Assembly (NCBI GenBank): GCA_009911355.1
Contig: QXXE01000013.1
Span: 1 to 64,000, forward strand
Direction of reading: 5' to 3'
DNA from: Clostridiaceae bacterium
Lineage (GTDB): Bacteria; Bacillota; Clostridia; Oscillospirales; Butyricicoccaceae
DNA: 64,000 bases
A model generated the notes under the pieces. It saw nothing but the letters and a program-made list of their open reading frames with translations, did no database searches and had not been told where the DNA came from. Within the stretch, counting starts at the first letter, position 1. Every line of letters begins with the position of its first letter. Both the position numbers and the translations under genes were made by a program. Of the stretch, positions 16,967 through 24,136 are shown piece by piece.

Positions 16967-17893
16967 TCAAATGTGCGGTTTGAACGCATTTTTCATTCGG
17001 AGCATTCTATCCATGATCCAATCAAACTGGCTGGTCCATGCGGCCTTATCCTCAAAATCGGATGGCTCCTCTACACAAATCCTGCAAGCCTTTTTCTCTT
17101 TAAGTTCCTGCCAATCCAGCGGCATTCCGGCTGTGTTTTCTATCTCAGCCTTTTTTGCTTCAAGCTGTTTGTAGAACCCTTTGTCGTCTGGTATGTACAA
17201 CTCGACCACCGCAACACCACGCTTGCGTACTTGCGACACCGAAATGCAACAGGTGGAGGAACCGATACTGAAATTCATCCAACTGTCCCGATTGGGAGAG
17301 CGCCGATTGAACTCTTTTGCGAAGGTGGCATTGCCGAACGCATAGTCCATAAACGCCATCCAATATTCATAGCGCAGTTGCTGGGTGGGGCTTGCTGTTT
17401 CGTTTTTCTTGATCTCCTTTGCCCAGCCATTTGGCTTTTCAATGACCTCGAACTTTACGGCTGGTGCGGACGAGCCAATGCGGTACAGCTTTATCTCGCA
17501 CAGAAAAAACCCAATCTTGTCATCGGTATGATTGTTCAACCATTCGATTGCAGCCTTATGCTCTTCGCGAGCGTGCTTTACGATCCAGATAACGACATCC
17601 GCAGATTTGCCGGAGGCATAAGTGATTAGCTTGCCCAAGTGGTCATGGTCAGTATCTTCCAACTGGTTCTCGATGATAATTTTTCGCTCCGTCCCCGTTT
17701 CCAACGCAAAAATATCGACATTAAAATCTCCCACAGAAGATTCGGTTTCTTCCACAGTGATATCCAAGCCAACGGCATCAGCAAGAAGCGTTATGTTTTC
17801 ATCCTGTGAGAGCCACGGTGTAAAATCCAATGCCTCATGCGGCCAGACGGTTCGCAGATCATGTATTTCTTCCAACCTACCCATAGTTACCAC
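16967..17893 (-). CDS. DUF4268 protein with PD-(D/E)XK nuclease-like N-terminus
   Basis: A 308-residue protein. The first 110 residues resemble a restriction-endonuclease fold: GDFNVDIFALETGTERKIII followed by ENQLEDTDHDHLGKLITYAS, with a D and E-x-Q arrangement like PD-(D/E)XK enzymes. The C-terminal part (FNRRSPNRDSWMNFSIG onward) matches DUF4268. A GTG start at 17893 is preferred because AGGA lies 8 bp upstream; an ATG lies three codons further in. It precedes the DUF2971 gene on the same strand by 78 bp, so the two may be co-transcribed. A nucleic-acid or defence role is inferred only. Confidence 0.75.
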   Translation of the reverse strand: MVTMGRLEEIHDLRTVWPHEALDFTPWLSQDENITLLADAVGLDITVEETESSVGDFNVDIFALETGTERKIIIENQLEDTDHDHLGKLITYASGKSADVVIWIVKHAREEHKAAIEWLNNHTDDKIGFFLCEIKLYRIGSSAPAVKFEVIEKPNGWAKEIKKNETASPTQQLRYEYWMAFMDYAFGNATFAKEFNRRSPNRDSWMNFSIGSSTCCISVSQVRKRGVAVVELYIPDDKGFYKQLEAKKAEIENTAGMPLDWQELKEKKACRICVEEPSDFEDKAAWTSQFDWIMDRMLRMKNAFKPHI

Positions 17894-17978
17894 AGCTTAT
17901 TCCTCCCACACCAAGAATGCTATAGTGAGTGTTATTTCTACACAGCATTATACCATCTAATTGAATGGTGCGCAAGGC

Positions 17979-18015
17979 AAAAAAGGCCCGCCAGCTCCAA
18001 ATGAGCCAGCGGGCC
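17979..18015 (-). terminator. Rho-independent terminator after the serine recombinase
   Basis: An imperfect 13-bp stem (17985-17997 with 18003-18015, 5-nt loop) is followed on the minus strand by TTTTTT. It lies 20 bp past the recombinase stop. Confidence 0.85.
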
Positions 18016-18035
18016 AGATGTGTGTTCCTATTCAG

Positions 18036-19523
18036 TTATCCCTCAATCTCCAGCCCGTTCTGGAAGGTAAACACCAGCAGCCCATCGTGGTAGGCTGTGG
18101 CCTTCTGCACCACCGTCAGCCAGAGAGCGTTGTCAAACTCCGTGACACCAGCCTCCCGTTCATGCACAGCGAACATGAACCCGCCGATGATGTCGGCTCT
18201 GGCCTGCCGCTGCTTTTTCTGCTCCTGGAGGGCGTCCACCTTGGCCTTGGCTTTCTCGTACCTCGCCACATAGCCGTTGTACCGTTCGGCATACTCCTCC
18301 TGGCTCTGGGCGCTCCGGGCGTTCTCTTGGATGCACCGCTGGGTCAGCTCCGTCACCACCGTGATCTCCCGGAGCAGTTCGTCCAGTTCCGCGTCAATGG
18401 CAGAGCAGTTGGTGAGGTGGTCCTGCATGACGCGGCAATCCTCCAGCAGAGTGTCCTTGCCGCCCAGCAGTTGATTGAATGTCGCCAGAAACCGGGCCTT
18501 GATGTCCTCCTCCATCAGATGCGGGGTGCGGCACTTTTCCTCGTTGCTGAATTTGCCGTTGCATTGCCAGACCACCCGGCGGTACTTGCTGTTGGAGTGC
18601 CAGACCTTGGGGCCGTAGTAGCCGCCGCAGTCGCCGCAGACCAGCCGGGAGGAGAATACCCCGCCGCCGCTGTAGTGGAGGCCCATGCCTTTGCGCCGAG
18701 CGAACTCGGCCTGGACAACATCGAACTCGTGGGGCTGGATGATGGGCTGGTGGCTTTTCTCAATATAATACTGCTGAACCTCGCCCTCGTTGACCTTCCG
18801 CTTTTTATTGAGGAAATCAATCGTGTAGCATTTCTGGAGCAGGGCAGCACCTTTGTATTTCTCATTCGTGAGGATGCTCTCCACCACGCTGGCTCCCCAT
18901 TTGCTTTTCCCGGAGGGCGTGGGGATGCCGTCAGCGGTGAGGGCCTTGGCGATGGCGTAGCTGGTCTTGCCCTCCATGAAAAGGGTGTAGATGCGGCGGA
19001 CGATCTTGGCCTCGTCCTCCACCACCTCCGGGAACCCGTCCGGCCCCTTCCGGTAGCCGAGGAACTGCTTGTAGGGAAGATTTACCTTGCCGTCAGAGAA
19101 CCGTTTGCGCTGGCCCCAGGTGATGTTCTCCGAAAGGGAGCGGCTCTCCTCCTGGGCCAGCGAGGACATGATGGTAATGAGCAGCTCACCCTTGCTGTCA
19201 AAGGTCCAGATGTTTTCCTTCTCGAAGTAGACCTCCACACCATGCTCCTTCAGCTTGCGGATGGTAGTCAGGCTGTCCACTGTGTTCCGGGCAAAGCGGC
19301 TCACCGACTTGGTGACGATGAGGTCTATCTTCCCAGCGAGGGCGTCGGCGATCATCTGATTGAAACCCGCCCTGCGCTTTGTGTTCGTGCCGGAAATACC
19401 CTCATCCGTATAGACTGACACAAATTCCCACTCGGCGTTGCCCTGGATGTACCGGGTGTAGTAGTCAACCTGGCTTGTGTACTCACAGGCGAACCGCTCT
19501 ATTGCGGTTTCCCCCTGCTGCAT
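18036..19523 (-). CDS. Large serine recombinase, lacking the catalytic N-terminus
   Basis: A 495-residue protein with most of a large serine recombinase: resolvase core (VYTDEGISGTNTKRRAGFNQ, VTKSVSRFARNTVDSL, ITIMSSLAQEESRSLSENI), recombinase domain (LGYRKGPDGFPEVVEDEAKI, TPSGKSKWG), zinc ribbon (LVCGDCGGYYGP plus two later cysteines) and a coiled coil near residues 380-440. The usual start with the nucleophilic serine (Y-x-R-V-S) should lie about 20 residues before QVDYYTRYI, but the frame there reads MQQGETAIERFACEYTS and the codons upstream give no such motif. The gene therefore looks 5'-truncated or recombined and is probably inactive as an integrase. A terminator separates it from the HTH gene upstream. 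Confidence 0.85.
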   Translation of the reverse strand: MQQGETAIERFACEYTSQVDYYTRYIQGNAEWEFVSVYTDEGISGTNTKRRAGFNQMIADALAGKIDLIVTKSVSRFARNTVDSLTTIRKLKEHGVEVYFEKENIWTFDSKGELLITIMSSLAQEESRSLSENITWGQRKRFSDGKVNLPYKQFLGYRKGPDGFPEVVEDEAKIVRRIYTLFMEGKTSYAIAKALTADGIPTPSGKSKWGASVVESILTNEKYKGAALLQKCYTIDFLNKKRKVNEGEVQQYYIEKSHQPIIQPHEFDVVQAEFARRKGMGLHYSGGGVFSSRLVCGDCGGYYGPKVWHSNSKYRRVVWQCNGKFSNEEKCRTPHLMEEDIKARFLATFNQLLGGKDTLLEDCRVMQDHLTNCSAIDAELDELLREITVVTELTQRCIQENARSAQSQEEYAERYNGYVARYEKAKAKVDALQEQKKQRQARADIIGGFMFAVHEREAGVTEFDNALWLTVVQKATAYHDGLLVFTFQNGLEIEG

Positions 19524-19549
19524 CGTCCTGTCTGTCCCCTTTGCGGCGT

Positions 19550-19590
19550 AAAAGAAAAAGGCATCTGGCCTTGTGGCCGGGTGCCTTTTC
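19550..19590 (-). terminator. Terminator between HTH repressor and recombinase
   Basis: The hairpin GGCATCTGGCC/GGCCGGGTGCC (19560-19570 with 19575-19585, two G-U pairs) is flanked by A/T runs on both sides. On the minus strand the stem is followed by CTTTTTCTTT, so it can end the repressor transcript just before the truncated recombinase. Confidence 0.7.
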
Positions 19591-19605
19591 TTGCGCCTGG
19601 AGGGT

Positions 19606-19875
19606 CTATCCCTCCGGGCTTTCCTGTTGCGCCTCCGGGGCGGGTCCTTTTTCCGCCAGCTCCGGCTCTATCAAATCTTCTATGTGGCACTCAAGGGCCT
19701 GGGCAACCTTGTAAAGCTGGTAAACGTCACGGGGGAGCCGTTTGCGCCTTGCCCATTGGTCTATCGTAACATACGGTATACCGCTCATTTGCGCCAGCTC
19801 TCTCCTGGTTATTCCTGCGTCCACGCATTTTTTGTCTATCGGGGTCATGTTCCCGGTAATCGGTATTTTCCTCAT
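19606..19875 (-). CDS. Cro/CI-type HTH repressor
   Basis: An 89-residue DNA-binding protein with an XRE-like helix-turn-helix: GITRRELAQMSGIPYVTIDQ (about residues 21-40) followed by WARRKRLPRDVYQLYKVAQA. The ATG at 19875 has GGAGG 8 bp upstream; a GTG at 19884 would overlap that site. The C-terminus is rich in Pro, Glu and Ala. It is transcribed away from five small genes, and three near-identical palindromes occupy the shared control region, two inside the promoters. It most likely represses both directions, as a lysogeny or transfer switch; the target operators are inferred from sequence symmetry. Confidence 0.88.
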   Translation of the reverse strand: MRKIPITGNMTPIDKKCVDAGITRRELAQMSGIPYVTIDQWARRKRLPRDVYQLYKVAQALECHIEDLIEPELAEKGPAPEAQQESPEG

Positions 19876-19897
19876 TCGCCGCACCTCCTATGGCTAT

Positions 19898-19926
19898 ATT
19901 ATAATTCGCTTGAATTGTTTTGTCAA
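19898..19926 (-). promoter_or_regulatory. Sigma-70 promoter of the HTH repressor
   Basis: Minus strand: TTGACA (19926-19921), 17-bp spacer, TATAAT (19903-19898), both exact consensus. The spacer contains operator 1. The start codon lies 23 bp further on. Confidence 0.9.
19904..19915. promoter_or_regulatory. Operator 1 (ATTC-N4-GAAT)
   Basis: ATTCGCTTGAAT, a palindrome with arms ATTC/GAAT, lies wholly in the spacer of the repressor promoter. Occupancy would block the repressor's own transcription. Confidence 0.75.
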
Positions 19927-19941
19927 TCCGTCAAAATAGAC

Positions 19942-19953
19942 ATTCATGCGAAT
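19942..19953. promoter_or_regulatory. Operator 2 (ATTC-N4-GAAT)
   Basis: ATTCATGCGAAT is the exact reverse complement of operator 3 and lies between the two promoters. Spacing to operators 1 and 3 is 38 and 43 bp (start to start), close to four helical turns. Confidence 0.75.
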
Positions 19954-19975
19954 AAATATTTGTGACCTTAGACAA

Positions 19976-20004
19976 TTGATTTTCATTCGCATGAATGGTA
20001 TAAT
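19976..20004 (+). promoter_or_regulatory. Sigma-70 promoter of the small-gene operon
   Basis: Plus strand: TTGATT (19976-19981), 17-bp spacer, TATAAT (19999-20004). The spacer holds operator 3. It drives the small genes starting at 20056. Confidence 0.88.
19985..19996. promoter_or_regulatory. Operator 3 (ATTC-N4-GAAT)
   Basis: ATTCGCATGAAT lies inside the spacer of the plus-strand promoter and matches operator 1 at 11 of 12 positions. Confidence 0.75.
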
Positions 20005-20055
20005 GTAATCAAGATAAGGGAAGGAAAACAAACCAAACAAACGGAGGTAGCAATC

Positions 20056-20190
20056 ATGAAATACGAAATTCTGAAAGCCACAAAGGGCTATATCCTCGTT
20101 ATCAACCGGGAAGACGGTACCCGCAATGATTACCGTTTCAAGAACAAGGCCGAGCTGAATCGCTGGATGAAGCTGGCCGGGATTAAGTAA
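20056..20190 (+). CDS. Small protein, 44 residues
   Basis: First gene after the plus-strand promoter, preceded by ACGGAGGTAG. The product is a 44-residue basic protein beginning MKYEILKATKGYILVI and ending WMKLAGIK. It has no recognised domain; the strand-rich N-terminus and RNDYRFKNKAELNRW tail suggest a small folded protein. Its position under repressor control suggests an early role of the mobile element. Confidence 0.7.
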   Translation: MKYEILKATKGYILVINREDGTRNDYRFKNKAELNRWMKLAGIK

Positions 20191-20203
20191 GGGGGTAACG
20201 AAA

Positions 20204-20419
20204 ATGAAAAACAACGTTTTGGAAACGCTGAAAGCCTACAGTCTGGATAAGCTCTGTGACCTGTGGGATCTCACCGAAAACATGAACAGCCCCGAAATTC
20301 CGACGGTCCGTGGCTGGTTGATGGACGAAATCGAAAGGCGCAACCCGGAGGGGTTCGACGCTTGGCTCGAACAGGATGCCCCGGAAGACAAGGACCTCCG
20401 CCGCTACGTCCTGAACTGA
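20204..20419 (+). CDS. Small conserved protein, 71 residues
   Basis: An acidic 71-residue protein preceded by AAGGGGGTAACG. The segment TVRGWLMDEIERRNPEGFDA followed by WLEQDAPEDKDLRRY is of a type common in Firmicutes integrative elements and phages. No function is known. It is the second gene of the repressor-controlled series, 13 bp after the first. Confidence 0.75.
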   Translation: MKNNVLETLKAYSLDKLCDLWDLTENMNSPEIPTVRGWLMDEIERRNPEGFDAWLEQDAPEDKDLRRYVLN

Positions 20420-20481
20420 AAATAACCGCCGGGGGTGGAGGCCCCGCTCCCGGCTCCTACTCAAGAAAGGAAGGGTACAAC

Positions 20482-20676
20482 ATGAAAAAGCAAAACGCAA
20501 CGGACGCCTATGTCGCCGTGATCGCTGAAATCTCCGCAAAGCTGGACGCCATCAAGGCTCAAGCCGTGGACAACCACCTGGGGGTCAGCCCCGACGCCGT
20601 GAACTGGGGCAACGTTGGAACGGCCCAGCACCTCCTGGTCGTGCTGGCCGAGGCTGCTGAAATCGCCGGGGTTTGA
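20482..20676 (+). CDS. Small helical protein, 64 residues
   Basis: A 64-residue, mostly helical protein starting MKKQNATDAYVAVIAEISAK, preceded by AAGGAAGGG. No family was recognised. It is third in the small-gene operon and is followed closely by the next gene. Confidence 0.7.
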   Translation: MKKQNATDAYVAVIAEISAKLDAIKAQAVDNHLGVSPDAVNWGNVGTAQHLLVVLAEAAEIAGV

Positions 20677-20693
20677 AAAGGGGGGGGCTGAAC

Positions 20694-20882
20694 GTGTACG
20701 GGAAAACAAGCGTAACTCTAACGGCGGATGAATTGTTCTATCTCAAGGTTGCCGTTGGGCTGAATATAAAAACCGTGTCCGAGTTTTTGGAAAGCGGCGA
20801 TTCTTATGGCGTATGGGGCCGGGAGCTGGAAAACTTGAAAACGGCCTATAACAAAATTGAGCGGGCATCCCGCCGGGTATGA
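20694..20882 (+). CDS. Small protein, 62 residues
   Basis: A GTG start at 20694 is preferred because a run of G (AAAAGGGGGGGGCTGAAC) sits at ribosome-binding distance; an upstream TTG at 20673 is possible. The product begins VYGKTSVTLTADELFYLKVA and is helical, with no known domain. Its TGA is followed 14 bp later by the next start. Confidence 0.6.
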   Translation: MYGKTSVTLTADELFYLKVAVGLNIKTVSEFLESGDSYGVWGRELENLKTAYNKIERASRRV

Positions 20883-20896
20883 AAGGGGTATCTGAA

Positions 20897-21106
20897 ATGA
20901 AAATGATTAACAAGAAAAGCGGCGAGGCGGTGTACTTCAACCCCATCCGCAAGAACGGGAAAGACGCCTGGATCATCCAGGGTATCGGCTCCACGGTGGT
21001 CATTGGCCGGGACCGGCAAAAGCTCAAGTCCCGCACCTTTGCTCAATACGCCCAGGCCGAGGCTTACCTGGCCCGTCACGGGTTCGAGAGCGAAACCTAC
21101 CGCTAA
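20897..21106 (+). CDS. Small basic protein, 69 residues
   Basis: A 69-residue basic protein with the ATG at 20897 preceded by AAAGGGGTAT. The segments NPIRKNGKDAWIIQGIG and SRTFAQYAQAEAYLARHGFE resemble small phage or integrative-element proteins of unknown function. It is the last gene before a strong terminator. An in-frame ATG at 20879 overlaps the previous stop and is a possible coupled start. Confidence 0.65.
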   Translation: MKMINKKSGEAVYFNPIRKNGKDAWIIQGIGSTVVIGRDRQKLKSRTFAQYAQAEAYLARHGFESETYR

Positions 21107-21125
21107 TGATATAAGGCGAAAACAG

Positions 21126-21173
21126 AAAAGCGGCTGAAAGCCCCACAAGGGGCCGACAGCCGCTTTTGTTTTT
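21126..21173 (+). terminator. Terminator of the small-gene operon
   Basis: AAAAGCGGCTG (21126-21136) pairs with CAGCCGCTTTT (21157-21167); an inner CCCC/GGGG stem is also present. TTTTGTTTTT follows on the plus strand. The A/T symmetry means it may also act on minus-strand transcripts. Confidence 0.88.
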
Positions 21174-21318
21174 GTGCCTATCTTTATACCACCTATGCCG
21201 CCGCCGTGTGCGTTTTTTCCATTGGAAAAAAGAGGCCCGTGTAACGCCTGGAAGGTAATTCTATACCCCCAAAGGAAAGAGGCCGACAAGGGCCGTTTCT
21301 GGCCCGGACAGGGGACTT

Positions 21319-21843
21319 TTAGGAAATGGGCCGGACCTCAAGAAACGCCTCCAAAATGTAAAGTCCGTTTTTGAGCTGGGCATAGGTCCCATTGCGGCCC
21401 GTGACCGTGACCTCCGTCCCCTGCCGCAAGGTGCCGACCGCCTTGAGCATATCGGCGGTACCAACGCCGACGGCCTTGTGCAGGACCGCAAGGGCAACGG
21501 CGACCGTCGCCTTATAGGGGGTATGCCTCCCCCCGGCGGGGTCCGGCTCCGGGTCAGGGTCCTCCGGGGCCGTGGTTGCCTGGGCGGGGTCCTGCTGCTG
21601 TTCCGGCTCCGGGTCTGCCGGAGGCTCCGGGGCGGGTGCCGCCTCCGTCTCCGGGTTCTCCGCCTCCGTGGGGGCGGTGTCCTGGTTTTCCTCCGGGGCC
21701 TGTTCGGTGGCCGGGGTCTGCCCTGCCTCCGGCTCCGGCTGGGCGGGGATGGTTTCGGGGGCCTCCTGGACCTCCGGCGTGGGGGCGGTGATCTCCGGGG
21801 TCGGTGCCGCCTGGGCGGGGTCCTTCTTCTTTCCTCTTGCCAT
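21319..21843 (-). CDS. Pro/Glu-rich protein with short C-terminal SH3-like domain
   Basis: A 174-residue protein. Residues 6-105 are a low-complexity Pro-Glu-Ala-Thr tract likely to be unfolded. The last 65 residues (KATVAVALAVLHKAVGVG onward, then VTVTGRNGTYAQLKNGLYIL) look like a small beta-barrel of SH3 type. It is the last gene of the phage minus-strand series, 15 bp after the amidase gene. A lysis or wall-binding accessory role fits position but is an inference. Confidence 0.7.
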   Translation of the reverse strand: MARGKKKDPAQAAPTPEITAPTPEVQEAPETIPAQPEPEAGQTPATEQAPEENQDTAPTEAENPETEAAPAPEPPADPEPEQQQDPAQATTAPEDPDPEPDPAGGRHTPYKATVAVALAVLHKAVGVGTADMLKAVGTLRQGTEVTVTGRNGTYAQLKNGLYILEAFLEVRPIS

Positions 21844-21858
21844 TTTCGCTGTCCTCCT

Positions 21859-22677
21859 TTAGATTTTTTCGGTGTAGCCGAGGGCAATCCAGCCCTTGCC
21901 GCTCTTGAGCTTGCCCCAAAGAGCGGCCCCCTGGCCGGTGCTTTCCTCAACGATGGTATAGGCTCCGGGGGAAATAAAGCCCTTACTTGCGTAGTTGGTG
22001 CCGGGGCCGCTACGGATGCGGAGGTCGGAAATCTTCACCCGGACCAAATAGGGGACGCCGGTGGCGGGTTTCTCCGGGGCGGGGGCCGGTGTGGCCGGTG
22101 TCTGGGCGGTGCCGCTCATTTGCGCCTTGACCGCCGCCCTAAAGGTGTCCATTGTGTAGCTCATGCCGAGGCCCTTCCAGAGGTGTTCCGGGTCGCCGTG
22201 GTTGCTGGCGATGCCCCTGGCGTGGCCCTCCCGATGGCTCACAATTACGCCGTCCTTTAGGGGGTCGAGGCCGTACTGCTGGCAAAGGTAGGCGAAAAGC
22301 TCCACCGCCGCCTTATAGGTCCGCTCCGCCGCCGCCTGGGCTGCTGCCCGGTCCGAACAGGTAAAGCTGGAGCCGCCGGTGTATTTGATCGCCGCCGGTT
22401 CGCACATCTCCACGCCGATGTGGGTGTTGTTGCTGCTGCCACCCCCGTGCCAGCCCCGGTGGTTCCAGGGGAGGGTCTGGTAAATGTCCCCGGTGTTGGC
22501 GTCAATGAATCCGTGAACACAGGCCCGGTCATACTCTGCCCGGTTCCAATTCTTCACGAAAACGGACGCTTTCGGCTGGGGGCATCCTACGCTGTGGAGC
22601 ATCAGCCCCTTAACGTTGATTTTCCGCCCCGCCTTATAACAGGGGTTATTGGTGAGGTAGCTTTGAATAATGTTCAT
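21859..22677 (-). CDS. N-acetylmuramoyl-L-alanine amidase (phage endolysin)
   Basis: A 272-residue endolysin. The Amidase_2 catalytic domain occupies about residues 20-185, with zinc ligands expected in MLHSVG (H28), GWHGGGSSNN and the SHREGHARGIASNHGDPEHL segment. A Pro-Ala linker (about 190-206) leads to a bacterial SH3 domain (RVKISDLRIRSGPGTNYASK, then KLKSGKGWIALGY). It cleaves peptidoglycan between MurNAc and L-alanine and lies next to the membrane proteins that would release it. Confidence 0.93.
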   Translation of the reverse strand: MNIIQSYLTNNPCYKAGRKINVKGLMLHSVGCPQPKASVFVKNWNRAEYDRACVHGFIDANTGDIYQTLPWNHRGWHGGGSSNNTHIGVEMCEPAAIKYTGGSSFTCSDRAAAQAAAERTYKAAVELFAYLCQQYGLDPLKDGVIVSHREGHARGIASNHGDPEHLWKGLGMSYTMDTFRAAVKAQMSGTAQTPATPAPAPEKPATGVPYLVRVKISDLRIRSGPGTNYASKGFISPGAYTIVEESTGQGAALWGKLKSGKGWIALGYTEKI

Positions 22678-22692
22678 TGCCGGTTCTCCCTT

Positions 22693-22971
22693 CTACCCGG
22701 CCCCGCCGTCGGGGCCGGGTGGGCTGTCGTTGGTGTTGCCGCCGCTGCCGTTATATTTGTTGTCGCTGTGCTTTATCAGGCCCAAACAACCGGCCTCGCC
22801 TCCGGCGAAAGCGTAGAACGCCGCCACCAGAGAATCCGGGACGCCGCCCTTCTCCCGGTATATCCAAATCATGGCCACGGTAAAAGCTGCTACTGCGACA
22901 AGCAAAAGGGCAACGACGACCTTGTTGTACTTGAGGCCGGTTTTCCTCTTGCGGCGTCTCTTTGCGGCCAC
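22693..22971 (-). CDS. Small phage membrane protein
   Basis: A 92-residue protein beginning with a strongly basic MAAKRRRKRKTG segment and one clear membrane helix (KVVVALLLVAVAAFTVAMIW, residues 17-36), possibly a second around LVAAFYAFAGG, and a glycine/proline-rich tail. A GTG start overlaps nothing. It sits between holin and endolysin and may assist lysis. Confidence 0.7.
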   Translation of the reverse strand: MAAKRRRKRKTGLKYNKVVVALLLVAVAAFTVAMIWIYREKGGVPDSLVAAFYAFAGGEAGCLGLIKHSDNKYNGSGGNTNDSPPGPDGGAG

Positions 22972-22974
22972 GGG

Positions 22975-23301
22975 TTACGGTGTCCCCGGCAGACCGCCCT
23001 CAATGGTAAGGAAACCGTTTTTCAGCTCATAGACTGCGCTTTCAATCAGGGCGTCGAGCTTTTCGCTGTCAACGGTCACGCCGTGGGCCAGGAGCCAGTC
23101 CTCAACGTATTTCTTTTTTTCCTTGCCCCTGCCGGTGCCGGTGTAAATCTGCTCGGCGGCGGTGACGGCGATCCTCACCCAGGCGGCGATCTCCGTCTGC
23201 TGGGCGGCGGTGGTCCGGCTCTTGATGTACGGGACCACAACGGCGGTAACAATGGCCGCAATCAGGGCAAAAACGGCCTCAATGATGGGGGTAATATTCA
23301 T
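22975..23301 (-). CDS. Phage holin, LLH family
   Basis: A 108-residue protein with one N-terminal membrane helix (IIEAVFALIAAIVTAVVVPY) followed by a charged cytoplasmic part, KSRTTAAQQTEIAAWVRIAV, and KKKYVEDWLLAHGVTVDSEK, matching the LL-H-type phage holin family. The ATG at 23301 has AGGAGAACG upstream. It would permeabilise the membrane to let the endolysin reach the wall. Confidence 0.88.
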   Translation of the reverse strand: MNITPIIEAVFALIAAIVTAVVVPYIKSRTTAAQQTEIAAWVRIAVTAAEQIYTGTGRGKEKKKYVEDWLLAHGVTVDSEKLDALIESAVYELKNGFLTIEGGLPGTP

Positions 23302-23315
23302 GTTGCGTTCTCCTT

Positions 23316-23576
23316 TCAAGCGGGCTTGTGAAAGCCCTCCAGATCGTCAATGCGGTGGTTGGCGACCTTGATTTTTTCCTCCTGCAGCTCCGTCCGTTCC
23401 TCCACCTGGTACATTCGCTCAACCAGGTTGTTGTGGGCCTGGACCTTTTGCTCCAACTGCTCCAGCCGGTAAGCAATCAACGCCGCCGATTTCCTGTTGG
23501 CGAGGTAACTGCCGCCCAAAGTCCCGAAAAGGGCAAGCCCCCCGGTAATCAGTGCCACAATAATTGTTTCGCTCAT
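23316..23576 (-). CDS. Small phage membrane/coiled-coil protein
   Basis: An 86-residue protein with an N-terminal membrane helix (IIVALITGGLALFGTLGGSY) and a long coiled coil (YRLEQLEQKVQAHNNLVERM onward). The layout recalls XhlA-type or holin-accessory phage proteins. It lies directly before the holin gene, separated by 14 bp. Confidence 0.75.
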   Translation of the reverse strand: MSETIIVALITGGLALFGTLGGSYLANRKSAALIAYRLEQLEQKVQAHNNLVERMYQVEERTELQEEKIKVANHRIDDLEGFHKPA

Positions 23577-23582
23577 GGTTCT

Positions 23583-23780
23583 TTATTCCTCCTGCTGCTG
23601 GCAGTCGTCCGGCCATTCCTCCGCCCCCAGGAGGGCGGTGTATCGGCTGCGGGTCTTTGTGATTTCATCCTCAAGGACCAGGGCGTCATGTTGGGCCAGT
23701 GCCTTGCGCTGTTCCTCAACAATATGGACCAGGGCCTCGCAAATGCCGCAAAGCTCCGAAATTGTCTGTATGTTGCTCAT
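23583..23780 (-). CDS. Small phage protein, 65 residues
   Basis: An acidic helical 65-residue protein starting MSNIQTISELCGICEALVHI. The ATG at 23780 is preceded by GGAGGACCC. It contains two cysteines in CGIC. No family recognised; it lies between the CD1375-like genes and the holin block. Confidence 0.65.
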   Translation of the reverse strand: MSNIQTISELCGICEALVHIVEEQRKALAQHDALVLEDEITKTRSRYTALLGAEEWPDDCQQQEE

Positions 23781-23850
23781 TGGGTTGGGTCCTCCTTTGG
23801 TCTGACTGTGGGCCGGGGCCTTTGCGGGTGGCCCCGGCCCGGTGGGGAGG

Positions 23851-23973
23851 CTACGCCTCCACGTGGACCTCAAGGTCGGCCAGAATTTCCTTTACCTGGT
23901 CCCGGAGCATGGCGGGTACCTGGTTCAAGGTCTTCTTGCCCTTGACGATGAGGGTTGCGTAAACAACGGCCAT
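23851..23973 (-). CDS. CD1375-like small phage protein, 40 residues
   Basis: A 40-residue frame starting MAVVYATLIVKGKKTLNQVP with AGGAGGCGC upstream. It resembles the short CD1375-type proteins found after tail fibre genes in Clostridia phages (pattern M-A-x-x-Y-A-x-L-I-x-K-G). Function unknown. Confidence 0.75.
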   Translation of the reverse strand: MAVVYATLIVKGKKTLNQVPAMLRDQVKEILADLEVHVEA

Positions 23974-24022
23974 CGTGTGCGCCTCCTTTCTCAAAAGAAT
24001 TTTCACGGCCAATTCCCGGAGC

Positions 24023-24136
24023 CTACTCATTCCCGGACCCGGCCAGAATGGCCTCGACCTCCGCCCTCAAACGGGGCGGCACGTCTTCGATGGTTTTCCT
24101 GCCCTTGCGGATAAGGTCGGCGTAAATTTTAGCCAT
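24023..24136 (-). CDS. CD1375-like small phage protein, 37 residues
   Basis: A 37-residue frame starting MAKIYADLIRKGRKTIEDVP, clearly paralogous to the gene at 23851-23973 (shared K-G-x-K-T-x-x-x-V-P). Its start overlaps the stop of the preceding gene (ATGGCTAA) and GGAGGTGAGGGC lies upstream. Two tandem copies suggest duplication. Confidence 0.75.
   Translation of the reverse strand: MAKIYADLIRKGRKTIEDVPPRLRAEVEAILAGSGNE

Noticed and set aside
17930-18035. Prophage or element attachment site next to the recombinase
   Set aside because: The visible inverted repeat is a terminator, and with only one end of the element in the window no core duplication can be shown.
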